Assembly: GCA_002373595.1 (NCBI GenBank)
Contig: DFKT01000098.1
Coordinates: 311-9,367, forward strand
Length of the DNA: 9,057 bases
DNA from: Lachnospiraceae bacterium UBA3638
GTDB taxonomy: Bacteria > Bacillota > Clostridia > Lachnospirales > Lachnospiraceae
Direction: 5' to 3'
How positions within the stretch are numbered: position 1 is the stretch's first letter; every line of letters starts with the position of its first letter. Below, one piece after another: positions 1-6,350 of this stretch. The translations under genes and the position numbers were made by a program. The notes under the pieces were generated by a model. The model did no database searches, was not told where the DNA came from, and saw nothing but the letters and a program-made list of their open reading frames with translations.

Positions 1-158
1 AGTTAAGCGAGGGCGTTTTTGCCCCTAGCCACACAAGCGAGCTTAGACGCGGAGCTCCGGTCTTGGAAATATATGGCACAGGCTGCTTCTATATTGTTCT
101 TATACTCTTATTATTCACGAAAAAATACTTTTTTTCCTCCTCAAAACAGTAGTGGGCT
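1..158. other. Upstream non-coding stretch with short inverted repeats, unassigned
   Basis: I see no gene with a start and ribosome binding site here. Frame 3 stays open from the left edge to a TAG at 150-152, but its predicted product runs straight through the AT-rich part and looks accidental. Structure visible by eye: GGGC (11-14) can pair with GCCC (21-24) around a T-rich loop; TAAGC (4-8) can pair with GCTTA (41-45) outside it; and a near-perfect palindrome lies at 45-63, with core CGGAGCTCCG at 50-59 and flanks AGAC and GTCT. An A6/T7 inverted repeat lies at 120-135. None of these has the hairpin-plus-T-tract form of a terminator. The stretch may be the end of a structured RNA or of an upstream gene cut by the window edge; I cannot decide. 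Confidence 0.3.
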
Positions 159-173
159 CGTTTGCAACAAACG
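159..173. promoter_or_regulatory. Candidate operator: palindrome over the -35
   Basis: CGTTTG (159-164), a CAA spacer and CAAACG (168-173) form a perfect inverted repeat that covers the whole -35 hexamer of the predicted promoter. A dimeric repressor bound there would block RNA polymerase. The likely partner is unknown. The TetR-family protein encoded at 5793 is the nearest candidate, but no second copy of this site is visible near its own gene. A 6-bp half-site repeat could also occur by chance. Confidence 0.35.
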
Positions 174-197
174 CCAAAATATGGTAGAATAACTTCA
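162..197 (+). promoter_or_regulatory. Predicted sigma-A promoter of the sodium-pump operon
   Basis: The -35 is TTGCAA (162-167, 4 of 6 consensus bases), followed by a spacer of exactly 17 bases and a -10 of TAGAAT (185-190, 5 of 6). The bases TGG at 182-184 place a TG one base upstream of the -10, giving an extended -10 element. Transcription would start near 197, leaving a leader of about 27 bases that holds the GGAGG ribosome binding site of the first gene (214-218). This is the only well-formed promoter I see before the five-gene operon. The call rests on consensus matching by eye. Confidence 0.6.
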
Positions 198-223
198 AAT
201 TTTTTATTATTACGGAGGTAAAT

Positions 224-1642
224 ATGGGCACATCTTCCAAAGCGTATCAGAGAATACAATCTCTGATCGATCCGGGGAGTTTTTCCCCGATAGGCGAGCT
301 GGTAACGGCCAGATCGACCGACTTTAATCAGGAACCCAAGATGGAAAGCTCCGACGGATGTATCACAGGTTATGCTGCTATAGCAGAGAAGCCTGTATAT
401 GTCTACAGCCAGGATGCATCCGTTCTGGGCGGCAGCGTGGGCGAAATGCACGCAAGAAAGATCTTAAACATCTACAATCTCGCGATCAGAACAGGAGTAC
501 CTGTTATCGGTATCCTTGACTGTGCGGGAATGAGACTTCAGGAGGCTACCGATGCTCTCTATGCATTCGGAAGGATCTACTCCAAGATCTCATCCGCAAG
601 CGGGATCATTCCTCAGATCACTGTTATCGCAGGCAACTGCGGCGGTGGACTGGCACTCTTCCCGACTCTTACGGACTTTACATTTATGGCATCAGAGGAT
701 GCGCAGCTTTTCGTTAATGCTCCCAACACCCTCGCCGGTAACCGCACCGAGAAGTGCAATACCGCAGGCGCTGAGTTCCAGGCAAAGAGCGCAGGACTTG
801 TTGATATGGTTGGAAGCGAGAGCGAGATCTTCGCTAGCGTAAGAGAGCTCATATCCATACTTCCTCAGAATAATGACGACATCGCTCTCACAGAGTGCAG
901 CGATGACCTTAACCGCGCGACCGCAAACCTTGAAGCATTCAAGGGTGATACCGCAGCGGCTATAGCTAATATCGCAGATAACGGAACCTTCTTCGAGACC
1001 AAGAGAGATTTTGCAAAGGAGATGGTTACCGGACTTATCAAACTCGGCGGACAGACCGTCGGTGTTGTGGCTAACCGTACCGAAGTCATCGGAAAGGACG
1101 GCAAGGTTGCAGAGAAGTTTGATGCAAAGCTTACCGCAGACGGATGCGACAAGGCTTCCGATTTTGTGAAGTTCTGCGATGCTTTTGATATCCCCGTTCT
1201 TACATTTACCAATGTAGACGGATTTGCGGCTACTCTCGACAATGAGAAGAGGATCGCAAGAAGCGCTGCCAAGCTTGTGGATGCTTTTGCAGGAGCTGAC
1301 GTACCCAAGGTAAATGTTATCGTTGGCGATGCTATCGGTAATGCTGCAAATGTAATGAACGCCAAGGCTATCGGCGCAGATATCACCTTCGCATGGAAGA
1401 ATGCGAGAGTAGGTATCATGGAGAGCAAGCTTGCAGCTCAGATCATCACTCCCGGAAACGGAGACAGATCTCTTGTTATAGCAGAACTCGACAGTGATAT
1501 GAACGGAGCTTCCGGAGCCGCCAGACGCGGATATGTCGATCAGATCATCAGTGCTGACGATACCCGCAAGTACGTGATCGGCGCATTCGAGATGCTCTAT
1601 TCAAAGGATGTTTATTACGATAAGAAGCACGGAACAGTGTAG
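224..1642 (+). CDS. Carboxyltransferase subunit, acyl-CoA type (MmdA/12S family)
   Basis: A 472-residue protein of the carboxyl transferase family (two crotonase-like lobes) that moves CO2 between biotin and an acyl-CoA ester. The N-lobe shows the family features: a DPGSF segment near residue 16, the VLGGSVGE stretch at 67-74, RLQEATDAL at 104-112 and a glycine-rich oxyanion loop, GNCGGGLAL, at 137-145. The C-lobe spans about 255-460. Its equivalent loop reads GDAIGNAANVMN (368-379), where PccB and 12S proteins, as I recall, have Gly-Gly-Ala. At 472 residues it is shorter than the usual 510-525. The start is set by GGAGG at 214-218, five bases before the ATG. It is first in the operon; the next gene follows after 15 bases. 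The order of carboxyltransferase, gamma, biotin carrier, beta matches methylmalonyl-CoA decarboxylase operons. The actual acyl-CoA substrate (methylmalonyl-, malonyl- or other) cannot be told from sequence, so I give no symbol. Confidence 0.93.
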   Translation: MGTSSKAYQRIQSLIDPGSFSPIGELVTARSTDFNQEPKMESSDGCITGYAAIAEKPVYVYSQDASVLGGSVGEMHARKILNIYNLAIRTGVPVIGILDCAGMRLQEATDALYAFGRIYSKISSASGIIPQITVIAGNCGGGLALFPTLTDFTFMASEDAQLFVNAPNTLAGNRTEKCNTAGAEFQAKSAGLVDMVGSESEIFASVRELISILPQNNDDIALTECSDDLNRATANLEAFKGDTAAAIANIADNGTFFETKRDFAKEMVTGLIKLGGQTVGVVANRTEVIGKDGKVAEKFDAKLTADGCDKASDFVKFCDAFDIPVLTFTNVDGFAATLDNEKRIARSAAKLVDAFAGADVPKVNVIVGDAIGNAANVMNAKAIGADITFAWKNARVGIMESKLAAQIITPGNGDRSLVIAELDSDMNGASGAARRGYVDQIISADDTRKYVIGAFEMLYSKDVYYDKKHGTV

Positions 1643-1657
1643 AAAGGGCGACTTACG

Positions 1658-2572
1658 ATGAAGAAGTTTTTTGGATTAATATCGGCCGCTCTGCTCTGCC
1701 TCTCACTTACCGCATGCGGAAGCGAGCCGAATTACTCCTCCTTCCAGCAGGATAAGCTTGCGGACGCGGAGGCTAGATCGGTCCTGTATGTTGTTCCGAC
1801 TCTTCAGAAATTCATGAACGGTTCACAGGAAGAACTCGGCGAATTCCTTAATGGGGAATTTAAACCCGAGCTCATAAGCGAGTTTACCAATGAAGAGATG
1901 AAGTACGGAGCATCTCAGACCTTTAACTTCAATGCAGACGGATACGGATTTAAGAATGCTATATCCAATTTCTGTTCCGGATATGATGAAGTCGGAGAGA
2001 TAACGATACCCGAAGCGATAGACCAAGAGGTCAATTATCTCCAGTGGTCACTCCTTCCCGAGGAGACTCAGGATTACTATGTTTCTATGGGATATGTTCC
2101 TCCCGCGGATCCCGGTACAGATCTTGTCAAATCCACGGTTAAAGGAAATGAGATATTTGTAAACTTTGATGTTGTCGGCGAAAAGAGAGAAGCATCCGTT
2201 GAGATTATCTATACGAATGACATGTTCGTCACTCTCAAATCAGCCGCACTCAATCCCAAGTACAGCTTTGCGGAAAAGATGGAAAAGGCGGGACTCAACA
2301 CCGTTATCGGAATGGGTACCGTATTTGTAATGCTCATACTTATCAGCTTTATCATATCCCTCTTCGGAGTATTCTCCGGACAGGGCAGGAAGAAGAGTAA
2401 GGTTGAGAAAGGTATCGACAAGGCTGTAGCTCAGATCGAAAGCAGCGAAAGTGCTGAACTTGCCGGAGACTCACAGCTCGTAGCAGTCATCGCGGCAGCC
2501 ATCGCGGCGTACGAGGGAAGCGGAAGTGCTGACGGATATGTAGTCAGATCCATTCGAAAGATAAAGAGATAA
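1658..2572 (+). CDS. Lipoprotein with C-terminal OadG/MmdD-type gamma subunit
   Basis: A 304-residue protein with three parts. Residues 1-20 are a lipoprotein signal peptide: two lysines, a hydrophobic run and the lipobox LTAC with Cys20 as the lipid-modified residue. Residues 21 to about 210 should lie outside the cell; I do not recognise the domain with certainty, though it recalls the small DUF3887-type domains of clostridial lipoproteins. Residues 214-239 are one hydrophobic membrane segment followed by a basic patch (RKKSK, 244-248). The tail has the signature of Firmicutes decarboxylase gamma subunits: LVAVIAAAIAA at 274-284 and GYVVRSIR at 293-300. Classical OadG/MmdD proteins are only about 80-120 residues, so the extracellular part is an addition. 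In known complexes the gamma subunit ties the membrane beta subunit to the carboxyltransferase. The ATG at 1658 has only a weak AAAGGG (1643-1648) upstream, but the signal peptide begins exactly there. Confidence 0.85.
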   Translation: MKKFFGLISAALLCLSLTACGSEPNYSSFQQDKLADAEARSVLYVVPTLQKFMNGSQEELGEFLNGEFKPELISEFTNEEMKYGASQTFNFNADGYGFKNAISNFCSGYDEVGEITIPEAIDQEVNYLQWSLLPEETQDYYVSMGYVPPADPGTDLVKSTVKGNEIFVNFDVVGEKREASVEIIYTNDMFVTLKSAALNPKYSFAEKMEKAGLNTVIGMGTVFVMLILISFIISLFGVFSGQGRKKSKVEKGIDKAVAQIESSESAELAGDSQLVAVIAAAIAAYEGSGSADGYVVRSIRKIKR

Positions 2573-2589
2573 ACACGGAGGAATATAAG

Positions 2590-2958
2590 ATGAAAAATTA
2601 CACTATTACCGTAAACGGAACCGCATATGCAGTAACCGTAGAAGAGGGCGCAGAAAGCGCACCCGTAGCTGCACCCGCAGCACCCAAGGCTGCAGCAGCA
2701 CCCGCACCCGCAGCTAAGCCCGCAGCACCCGCAGCGGGAGCAGGCAGCATCAAGGTTGAGGCAGGAGCTGCAGGAAAGGTATTCAAGATCGAGGCTCCTG
2801 TAGGTACCGCAGTAAAGAAGGGTGATGCAGTCGTCATCATCGAGGCTATGAAGATGGAGATCCCCGTTGTTGCTCCTTCTGACGGAACCGTTGCAAGCAT
2901 CAACGTTGCAGTTGGCGATGCTATTGAAGCAGGCGCACTTCTTGCTACTCTTAACTGA
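2590..2958 (+). CDS. Biotin carboxyl carrier protein of the decarboxylase complex
   Basis: A 122-residue biotinyl domain protein, the mobile arm that carries CO2 between the carboxyltransferases and the membrane subunit. Residues 1-20 form a short leading strand region also seen in MmdC and GcdC. Residues 24-50 are an Ala/Pro-rich flexible linker. Residues 53-122 are the biotinyl fold with the motif EAMKME at 85-90, so Lys88 (codon 2851-2853) is the predicted biotin attachment site. The hinge glycines around GDAV (78-81) and the C-terminal GDAIEAGALLATL are typical. GGAGGA at 2577-2582 precedes the ATG by 7 bases. It is the only biotin protein in the cluster, so both carboxyltransferases must share it if they are in one complex. 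A housekeeping AccB is less likely, because no acetyl-CoA carboxylase genes are adjacent. Confidence 0.95.
   Translation: MKNYTITVNGTAYAVTVEEGAESAPVAAPAAPKAAAAPAPAAKPAAPAAGAGSIKVEAGAAGKVFKIEAPVGTAVKKGDAVVIIEAMKMEIPVVAPSDGTVASINVAVGDAIEAGALLATLN
2659..2739 (+). repeat. Low-complexity Ala/Pro linker repeat
   Basis: This stretch encodes residues 24-50 of the biotin carrier. The DNA 10-mer GCACCCGCAG occurs exactly three times (2671-2680, 2704-2713, 2725-2734) among GCA and GCT alanine codons. It is the usual flexible swinging-arm linker, not a separate element. Its length is expected to vary between strains through slippage. Confidence 0.7.
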
Positions 2959-2985
2959 ACTTAGCCGATCACATGGAGGTTTTTG

Positions 2986-4137
2986 ATGAGTTACATATTA
3001 ACCACGCTGGATAATCTGATACACCAGACAGCGTTTTTCAACCTCACAATCGGCAATTACGTGATGATATTGGTCGCATGCTTCTTCCTTTATCTGGCCA
3101 TTCGTCACGGATATGAGCCTTTGCTCCTTGTGCCGATCGCGTTTGGAATGTTGCTGGTAAATATTTATCCGGATATCATTCTTGCATATGAGGAGTCGCC
3201 CAACGGACAGGGCGGATTGCTCTATTATTTCTACAAGCTCGACGAGCTTGCGATACTGCCCTCGTTGATATTCATGGGCGTCGGTGCGCAGACGGACTTC
3301 GGTCCTCTGATCGCCAACCCCAAGAGTTTCCTGCTTGGAGCAGCAGCACAGTTCGGTATCTTTGTCGCATACTTCGGAGCGATACTCATGGGCTTTAACG
3401 ACAAAGCAGCTGCAGCCATCTCCATCATCGGAGGAGCAGACGGCCCTACTTCCATCTTCCTTGCAGGTAAGCTCGGACAGACCGGACTCTTAGGACCCAT
3501 AGCTGTTGCAGCTTATTCCTATATGAGCCTTGTTCCGATCATTCAGCCGCCTTTCATGAAGCTCTTCACCACCAGGAAAGAGCGTGCTATCAAGATGGGA
3601 CAGCTTCGCCCGGTATCTAAACTCGAGAAGATCCTGTTCCCCATCATTATCACCATCGTTGTATGTCTGGTTCTTCCGACTACGGCTCCTCTTGTAGGAA
3701 TGCTTATGCTCGGAAACCTTTTCAAGGAGAGCGGAGTTGTAAGACAGCTCACCGAGACAGCATCCAACGCTATGATGTATATCGTAGTTATCTTCCTCGG
3801 CACGAGCGTAGGTGCTACAACGAGTGCTGAGGCTTTCCTCAATTGGGATACCATCAAGATCGTTATCCTCGGTCTCGTGGCATTCAGCTTCGGAACCATA
3901 GCCGGAGTCCTTTTCGGAAAGATCATGTGCGTTGCTACTCACGGCAAGGTCAATCCCCTTATCGGATCCGCCGGAGTTTCCGCAGTTCCCATGGCGGCTC
4001 GTGTATCCCAGAAGGTAGGCGCGGAAGAAGATCCCACCAATTTCCTTCTCATGCATGCAATGGGTCCCAACGTTGCCGGAGTTATCGGAACCGCAGTTGC
4101 GGCCGGAACCTTTATGGCAATGTTCGGGGTGTTCTAA
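2986..4137 (+). CDS. Sodium-translocating decarboxylase beta subunit (OadB/MmdB/GcdB)
   Basis: A 383-residue polytopic membrane protein that decarboxylates carboxybiotin and exports Na+. The family's conserved segments are all present: GGADGPTS at 149-156, containing the aspartate (Asp151) that the known beta subunits need for Na+ transport; a QPP turn at 187-189; NPLIGSAGVSAVP at 323-335; and MGPNVAGVIGTAVAAG at 359-374 near the end. Hydrophobic segments begin at about 24, 44, 90, 115, 168, 215, 263, 290 and 355. The length fits MmdB/GcdB (about 375) rather than the longer enterobacterial OadB. I start at the ATG at 2986, six bases after GGAGG (2975-2979). A TTG directly before it, at 2983, is in frame but only three bases from that site. 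The gene lies between the biotin carrier gene (27 bases upstream) and the 5S-type gene (37 bases downstream). The subunit is common to all pumps of this class, so it does not reveal the substrate. Confidence 0.95.
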   Translation: MSYILTTLDNLIHQTAFFNLTIGNYVMILVACFFLYLAIRHGYEPLLLVPIAFGMLLVNIYPDIILAYEESPNGQGGLLYYFYKLDELAILPSLIFMGVGAQTDFGPLIANPKSFLLGAAAQFGIFVAYFGAILMGFNDKAAAAISIIGGADGPTSIFLAGKLGQTGLLGPIAVAAYSYMSLVPIIQPPFMKLFTTRKERAIKMGQLRPVSKLEKILFPIIITIVVCLVLPTTAPLVGMLMLGNLFKESGVVRQLTETASNAMMYIVVIFLGTSVGATTSAEAFLNWDTIKIVILGLVAFSFGTIAGVLFGKIMCVATHGKVNPLIGSAGVSAVPMAARVSQKVGAEEDPTNFLLMHAMGPNVAGVIGTAVAAGTFMAMFGVF

Positions 4138-4174
4138 ATAAACAGCTATACGGCTAAAGAAAGGAAACAGTAAT

Positions 4175-5602
4175 ATGTCTGAAATCGAAAAGAAACCGAT
4201 AAAGATTACGGAGACTGTGCTGCGTGATGCACACCAGTCACTTATCGCAACGAGAATGCCGACCGAGCTTATGCTTCCCATTGCAGAGAAGATGGATAAG
4301 GTAGGATATCATTCCGTAGAGTGCTGGGGAGGAGCAACATTCGATGCATCCCTCAGATTCCTCAAGGAAGATCCCTGGGACAGACTCAGAAAGCTCCGTG
4401 ATAAGTTTAAGAATACCAAGCTTCAGATGCTCTTCCGCGGACAGAACATACTCGGATATCGTCCTTATGCGGATGACGTTGTAGATGCTTTCGTTGAGAA
4501 GTCTATTGCAAACGGTATCGATATCATCCGTATATTTGACTGTCTCAACTATCTGCCCAACCTCCAGGAGGCTGTAAATGCCACCAACAAGATCAAGGAG
4601 CGCGAGGGAAGAGGACATGCGCAGGTTGCACTTTCCTATACTCTCGGCGATGCTTACACTCTTGAGTATTGGGCAAATATGGCAAAGCAGATCGAGGAGA
4701 TGGGTGCAGATTCCATCTGTATCAAGGATATGGCAGGACTTCTCCTCCCTTACAGAGCTACCGATCTTATCAAGGCTATGAAGGAGAATACGAAGCTTCC
4801 CATCCAGCTCCACACCCACTATACTTCCGGTGTAGCTTCCATGACTTATCTCAAGGCTGTTGAGGCCGGAGTAGATGTCATTGACTGCGCTATGAGCCCG
4901 TTTGCAATGGGTACTTCGCAGCCTGCTACCGAGGTTATGGTCGAGACCTTCCGCGGTACGCCTTATGACACCGGATTCGATCAGGATCTCCTTGCAGAGA
5001 TCGCTGATTACTTTGCTCCTTATCGCGACGAGTGCCTTAAGTCCGGACTCATGTCCACCAAGGTTCTCGGCGTTAATATCAAGACTCTGCTCTATCAGGT
5101 TCCCGGCGGAATGCTTTCCAACATGGTCAGCCAGCTCAAGGAGCAGAATGCAGAAGACAAGTATCGTGAAGTGCTTGAGGAGATCCCCAGAGTTCGTAAA
5201 GATCTCGGTGAGCCGCCTCTTGTTACTCCCTCTTCACAGATCGTCGGAACCCAGGCTGTATTCAATGTCCTTATGGGCGAGAGATACAAGATGGCTACCA
5301 AGGAGACCAAGGCTGTTCTTCGCGGAGAGTATGGTCAGACCGTTAAGCCTATGAGCCAGGAAGTCATCGATAAGGTCATCCCCGGAGAGACCAGACTTAC
5401 CGGCAGATTTGCTGATACTCTTGACAACGAGATGGATAAGCTCGAGAAGGAGATGAGCGAGTGGAAGCAGCAGCCCGAGGATGTCCTCAGCTATGCTCTG
5501 TTCCCTCAGGTAGCAACCGACTTCTTCAAGTATCGTCAGGCTCAGCAGGAGCAGGTCGATGTGAGCAAGGCAGATACCGATAACAAAGCATATCCTGTTT
5601 GA
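4175..5602 (+). CDS. 2-oxoacid carboxyltransferase (OadA N-terminal / 5S transcarboxylase type)
   Basis: A 475-residue protein of the pyruvate carboxylase/oxaloacetate decarboxylase carboxyltransferase family, which moves CO2 between oxaloacetate/pyruvate and biotin. The TIM-barrel metal site is complete: Asp18 in LRDAHQS, Lys184 in ICIKDMAGL (the lysine carbamylated in family members), and His213 and His215 in LHTH. ECWGGATFD (50-58) and FDCLNYLPN (121-129) are also typical. The conserved post-barrel domain covers about 290-440. The protein ends at residue 475 in a charged tail without a biotinyl domain. It therefore resembles the 5S subunit of Propionibacterium transcarboxylase rather than full OadA, and the separate carrier encoded at 2590 would supply biotin. 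AGGA at 4162-4165 lies nine bases before the ATG. It is last in the operon, and the terminator follows about 130 bases later. Pyruvate carboxylase subunit B is the main alternative name, but no biotin carboxylase gene is here. Confidence 0.93.
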   Translation: MSEIEKKPIKITETVLRDAHQSLIATRMPTELMLPIAEKMDKVGYHSVECWGGATFDASLRFLKEDPWDRLRKLRDKFKNTKLQMLFRGQNILGYRPYADDVVDAFVEKSIANGIDIIRIFDCLNYLPNLQEAVNATNKIKEREGRGHAQVALSYTLGDAYTLEYWANMAKQIEEMGADSICIKDMAGLLLPYRATDLIKAMKENTKLPIQLHTHYTSGVASMTYLKAVEAGVDVIDCAMSPFAMGTSQPATEVMVETFRGTPYDTGFDQDLLAEIADYFAPYRDECLKSGLMSTKVLGVNIKTLLYQVPGGMLSNMVSQLKEQNAEDKYREVLEEIPRVRKDLGEPPLVTPSSQIVGTQAVFNVLMGERYKMATKETKAVLRGEYGQTVKPMSQEVIDKVIPGETRLTGRFADTLDNEMDKLEKEMSEWKQQPEDVLSYALFPQVATDFFKYRQAQQEQVDVSKADTDNKAYPV

Positions 5603-5667
5603 TCCCGATATGAATGTCCATATATGAAAACGGACATAAAATAACAAGATGTTGTATTAAATACATA

Positions 5668-5707
5668 TGTCAAGACCCTATATTATGTAGGGCTTAAAAC
5701 CTTGACA
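5668..5707. repeat. Compound inverted repeat, possible operator or mRNA hairpin
   Basis: The outer arms are TGTCAAG (5668-5674) and CTTGACA (5701-5707), a perfect 7-bp inverted repeat. Inside it CCCTA (5676-5680) pairs with TAGGG (5688-5692) around a 7-base loop. The right outer arm contains a perfect TTGACA, the -35 of the promoter proposed for the downstream genes. It could be an operator, for example for the neighbouring TetR protein, or a folded 3' end of the upstream operon mRNA. It has no T-tract, so it is not a terminator by itself. Confidence 0.45.
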
Positions 5708-5738
5708 ATACGGGATTTCTAGGGGTAAGATAACAAGC
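5702..5738 (+). promoter_or_regulatory. Possible promoter of the TetR-RpiR-flavoprotein-cmk unit
   Basis: The -35 is TTGACA (5702-5707, perfect), the spacer is 18 bases, and the -10 is TAAGAT (5726-5731, 4 of 6). A start near 5738 would fall inside the left arm of the terminator stem at 5732-5740. A transcript starting there would lack most of that arm and so should escape termination, while transcripts arriving from upstream would form the full hairpin. The perfect -35 is the strongest evidence; the weak -10 keeps the call tentative. Confidence 0.42.
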
Positions 5739-5768
5739 GTCACGCCACAAGGCAGACGCTTGTTTTTT
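5732..5768 (+). terminator. Rho-independent terminator of the sodium-pump operon
   Basis: AACAAGCGT (5732-5740) pairs perfectly with ACGCTTGTT (5756-5764) in a 9-bp stem. The loop holds a further GCC/GGC pair set (5744-5746 with 5751-5753) closing an ACAA tetraloop. The right arm runs into six T residues (5763-5768). It is the only strong intrinsic terminator I see in the window. It separates the decarboxylase operon from the regulator gene, whose ATG lies 24 bases further on. Confidence 0.85.
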
Positions 5769-5792
5769 CCAGAAAATTAAAGGGGAATCTTA

Positions 5793-6344
5793 ATGGCTCG
5801 CAAAGAAAGTATCACCGTAGAACAGATTTTAAGCACGGCATTTGAAATGACCAGAACAGAAGGCGCAGAAGTAATCACCGCCAGAAAGGTAGCGGCTGCT
5901 GCAGGATGTTCCACTCAGCCTATATTCAGAGTTTACAAGAATATGGCAGAGCTTGAAGAAGCTGTTTATATGCGTGCGGTAGACTTTTTCCGCAATTACT
6001 ACGCAGGTTTCGAGAGATCGGGAGAAGTTCCTTTCGCAAATCTCGGAATGGCATATGTAGCATTTGCTCGTAAGGAAAAGTACCTCTTCAAACTTCTCTT
6101 TGTTGATACCAATCCCAATCGTATAAGTATGTATGAGCTTTTGAACGGATCCGAGGGACATGTCGTATATGAGATAAACCTCGCTAAGAATCAGGGATGC
6201 AAGGATCCCGGCGGTCTGTTCATGAAGATGTGGATCTTCATTCACGGCGCAGCATGCATGACGCTTTCCGGTGACTATGATCTCACTGATGAAGAAACAA
6301 AGCAGCTTTTGGAGCGCGCGTACGAGTCTTTTAACGCGCAGTAA
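5793..6344 (+). CDS. TetR/AcrR-family transcriptional regulator
   Basis: A 183-residue DNA-binding repressor-type protein. Residues 9-55 form the TetR N-terminal domain, with the helix-turn-helix ITARKVAAAAGCSTQPIFRVYKN at 28-50 (V33, G38, I44 and Y48 in the usual positions). The remaining helices form the ligand-binding and dimer part. I do not recognise a specific ligand class; FARKEKYLFKLLF (91-103) and the FIHGAA stretch (149-154) resemble the C-terminal domain of small TetR proteins of Firmicutes. AGGGGA (5781-5786) lies six bases before the ATG. The gene sits just after the decarboxylase terminator and six bases before the RpiR gene. It could control its own unit, the pump operon, or something elsewhere; the palindromes at 159-173 and 5668-5707 are candidate targets, which is inference only. 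Confidence 0.9.
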   Translation: MARKESITVEQILSTAFEMTRTEGAEVITARKVAAAAGCSTQPIFRVYKNMAELEEAVYMRAVDFFRNYYAGFERSGEVPFANLGMAYVAFARKEKYLFKLLFVDTNPNRISMYELLNGSEGHVVYEINLAKNQGCKDPGGLFMKMWIFIHGAACMTLSGDYDLTDEETKQLLERAYESFNAQ

Positions 6345-6350
6345 GGGGAT

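Noticed and set aside
119..136. A-run/T-run inverted repeat as a terminator for an upstream gene
   Set aside because: The stem is made of A-T pairs only, apart from one G-C pair at its base, and there is no GC-rich hairpin before the T run. It is better seen as AT-rich DNA upstream of the promoter.
3..152. Open + frame from the left edge to TAG at 150-152 as the tail of an upstream gene
   Set aside because: It runs through an AT-rich stretch, gives an unlikely product, and has no detectable family signature. It remains undecided rather than disproved.
865..1428. Antisense open frame of 187 codons inside the carboxyltransferase gene
   Set aside because: It mirrors Ala- and Ile-rich coding sequence on the + strand and has no start signal.
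2659..2739. Tandem DNA repeat as an independent element
   Set aside because: It stays in frame and encodes the usual Ala/Pro linker of a biotin carrier.
2983..2985. TTG as start of the beta subunit gene
   Set aside because: It is only three bases after GGAGG, while the adjacent ATG at 2986 has the proper six-base spacing.
3490..4281. Long antisense open frame (263 codons) across the beta subunit and the start of the 5S-type gene
   Set aside because: It lies opposite strongly conserved genes, has no ribosome binding site, and its product is low in hydrophobic patterning and resembles no family. It is a by-product of codon bias.
4902..5354. Same-strand open frame of 150 codons inside the 5S-type gene
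   Set aside because: It is a shifted frame over a gene with intact metal-site motifs; the product is Arg/Ser/Leu-rich and unrecognisable.
4175..5602. Pyruvate carboxylase
   Set aside because: No ATP-grasp biotin carboxylase domain or gene is present, and the protein lacks a biotinyl domain. The decarboxylase/transcarboxylase context fits better.
5614..5637. ATGTCC/GGACAT inverted repeat as a terminator just after the operon
   Set aside because: The stem is 6 bp with a 12-base loop and no T-tract. The hairpin at 5732-5768 is far better.
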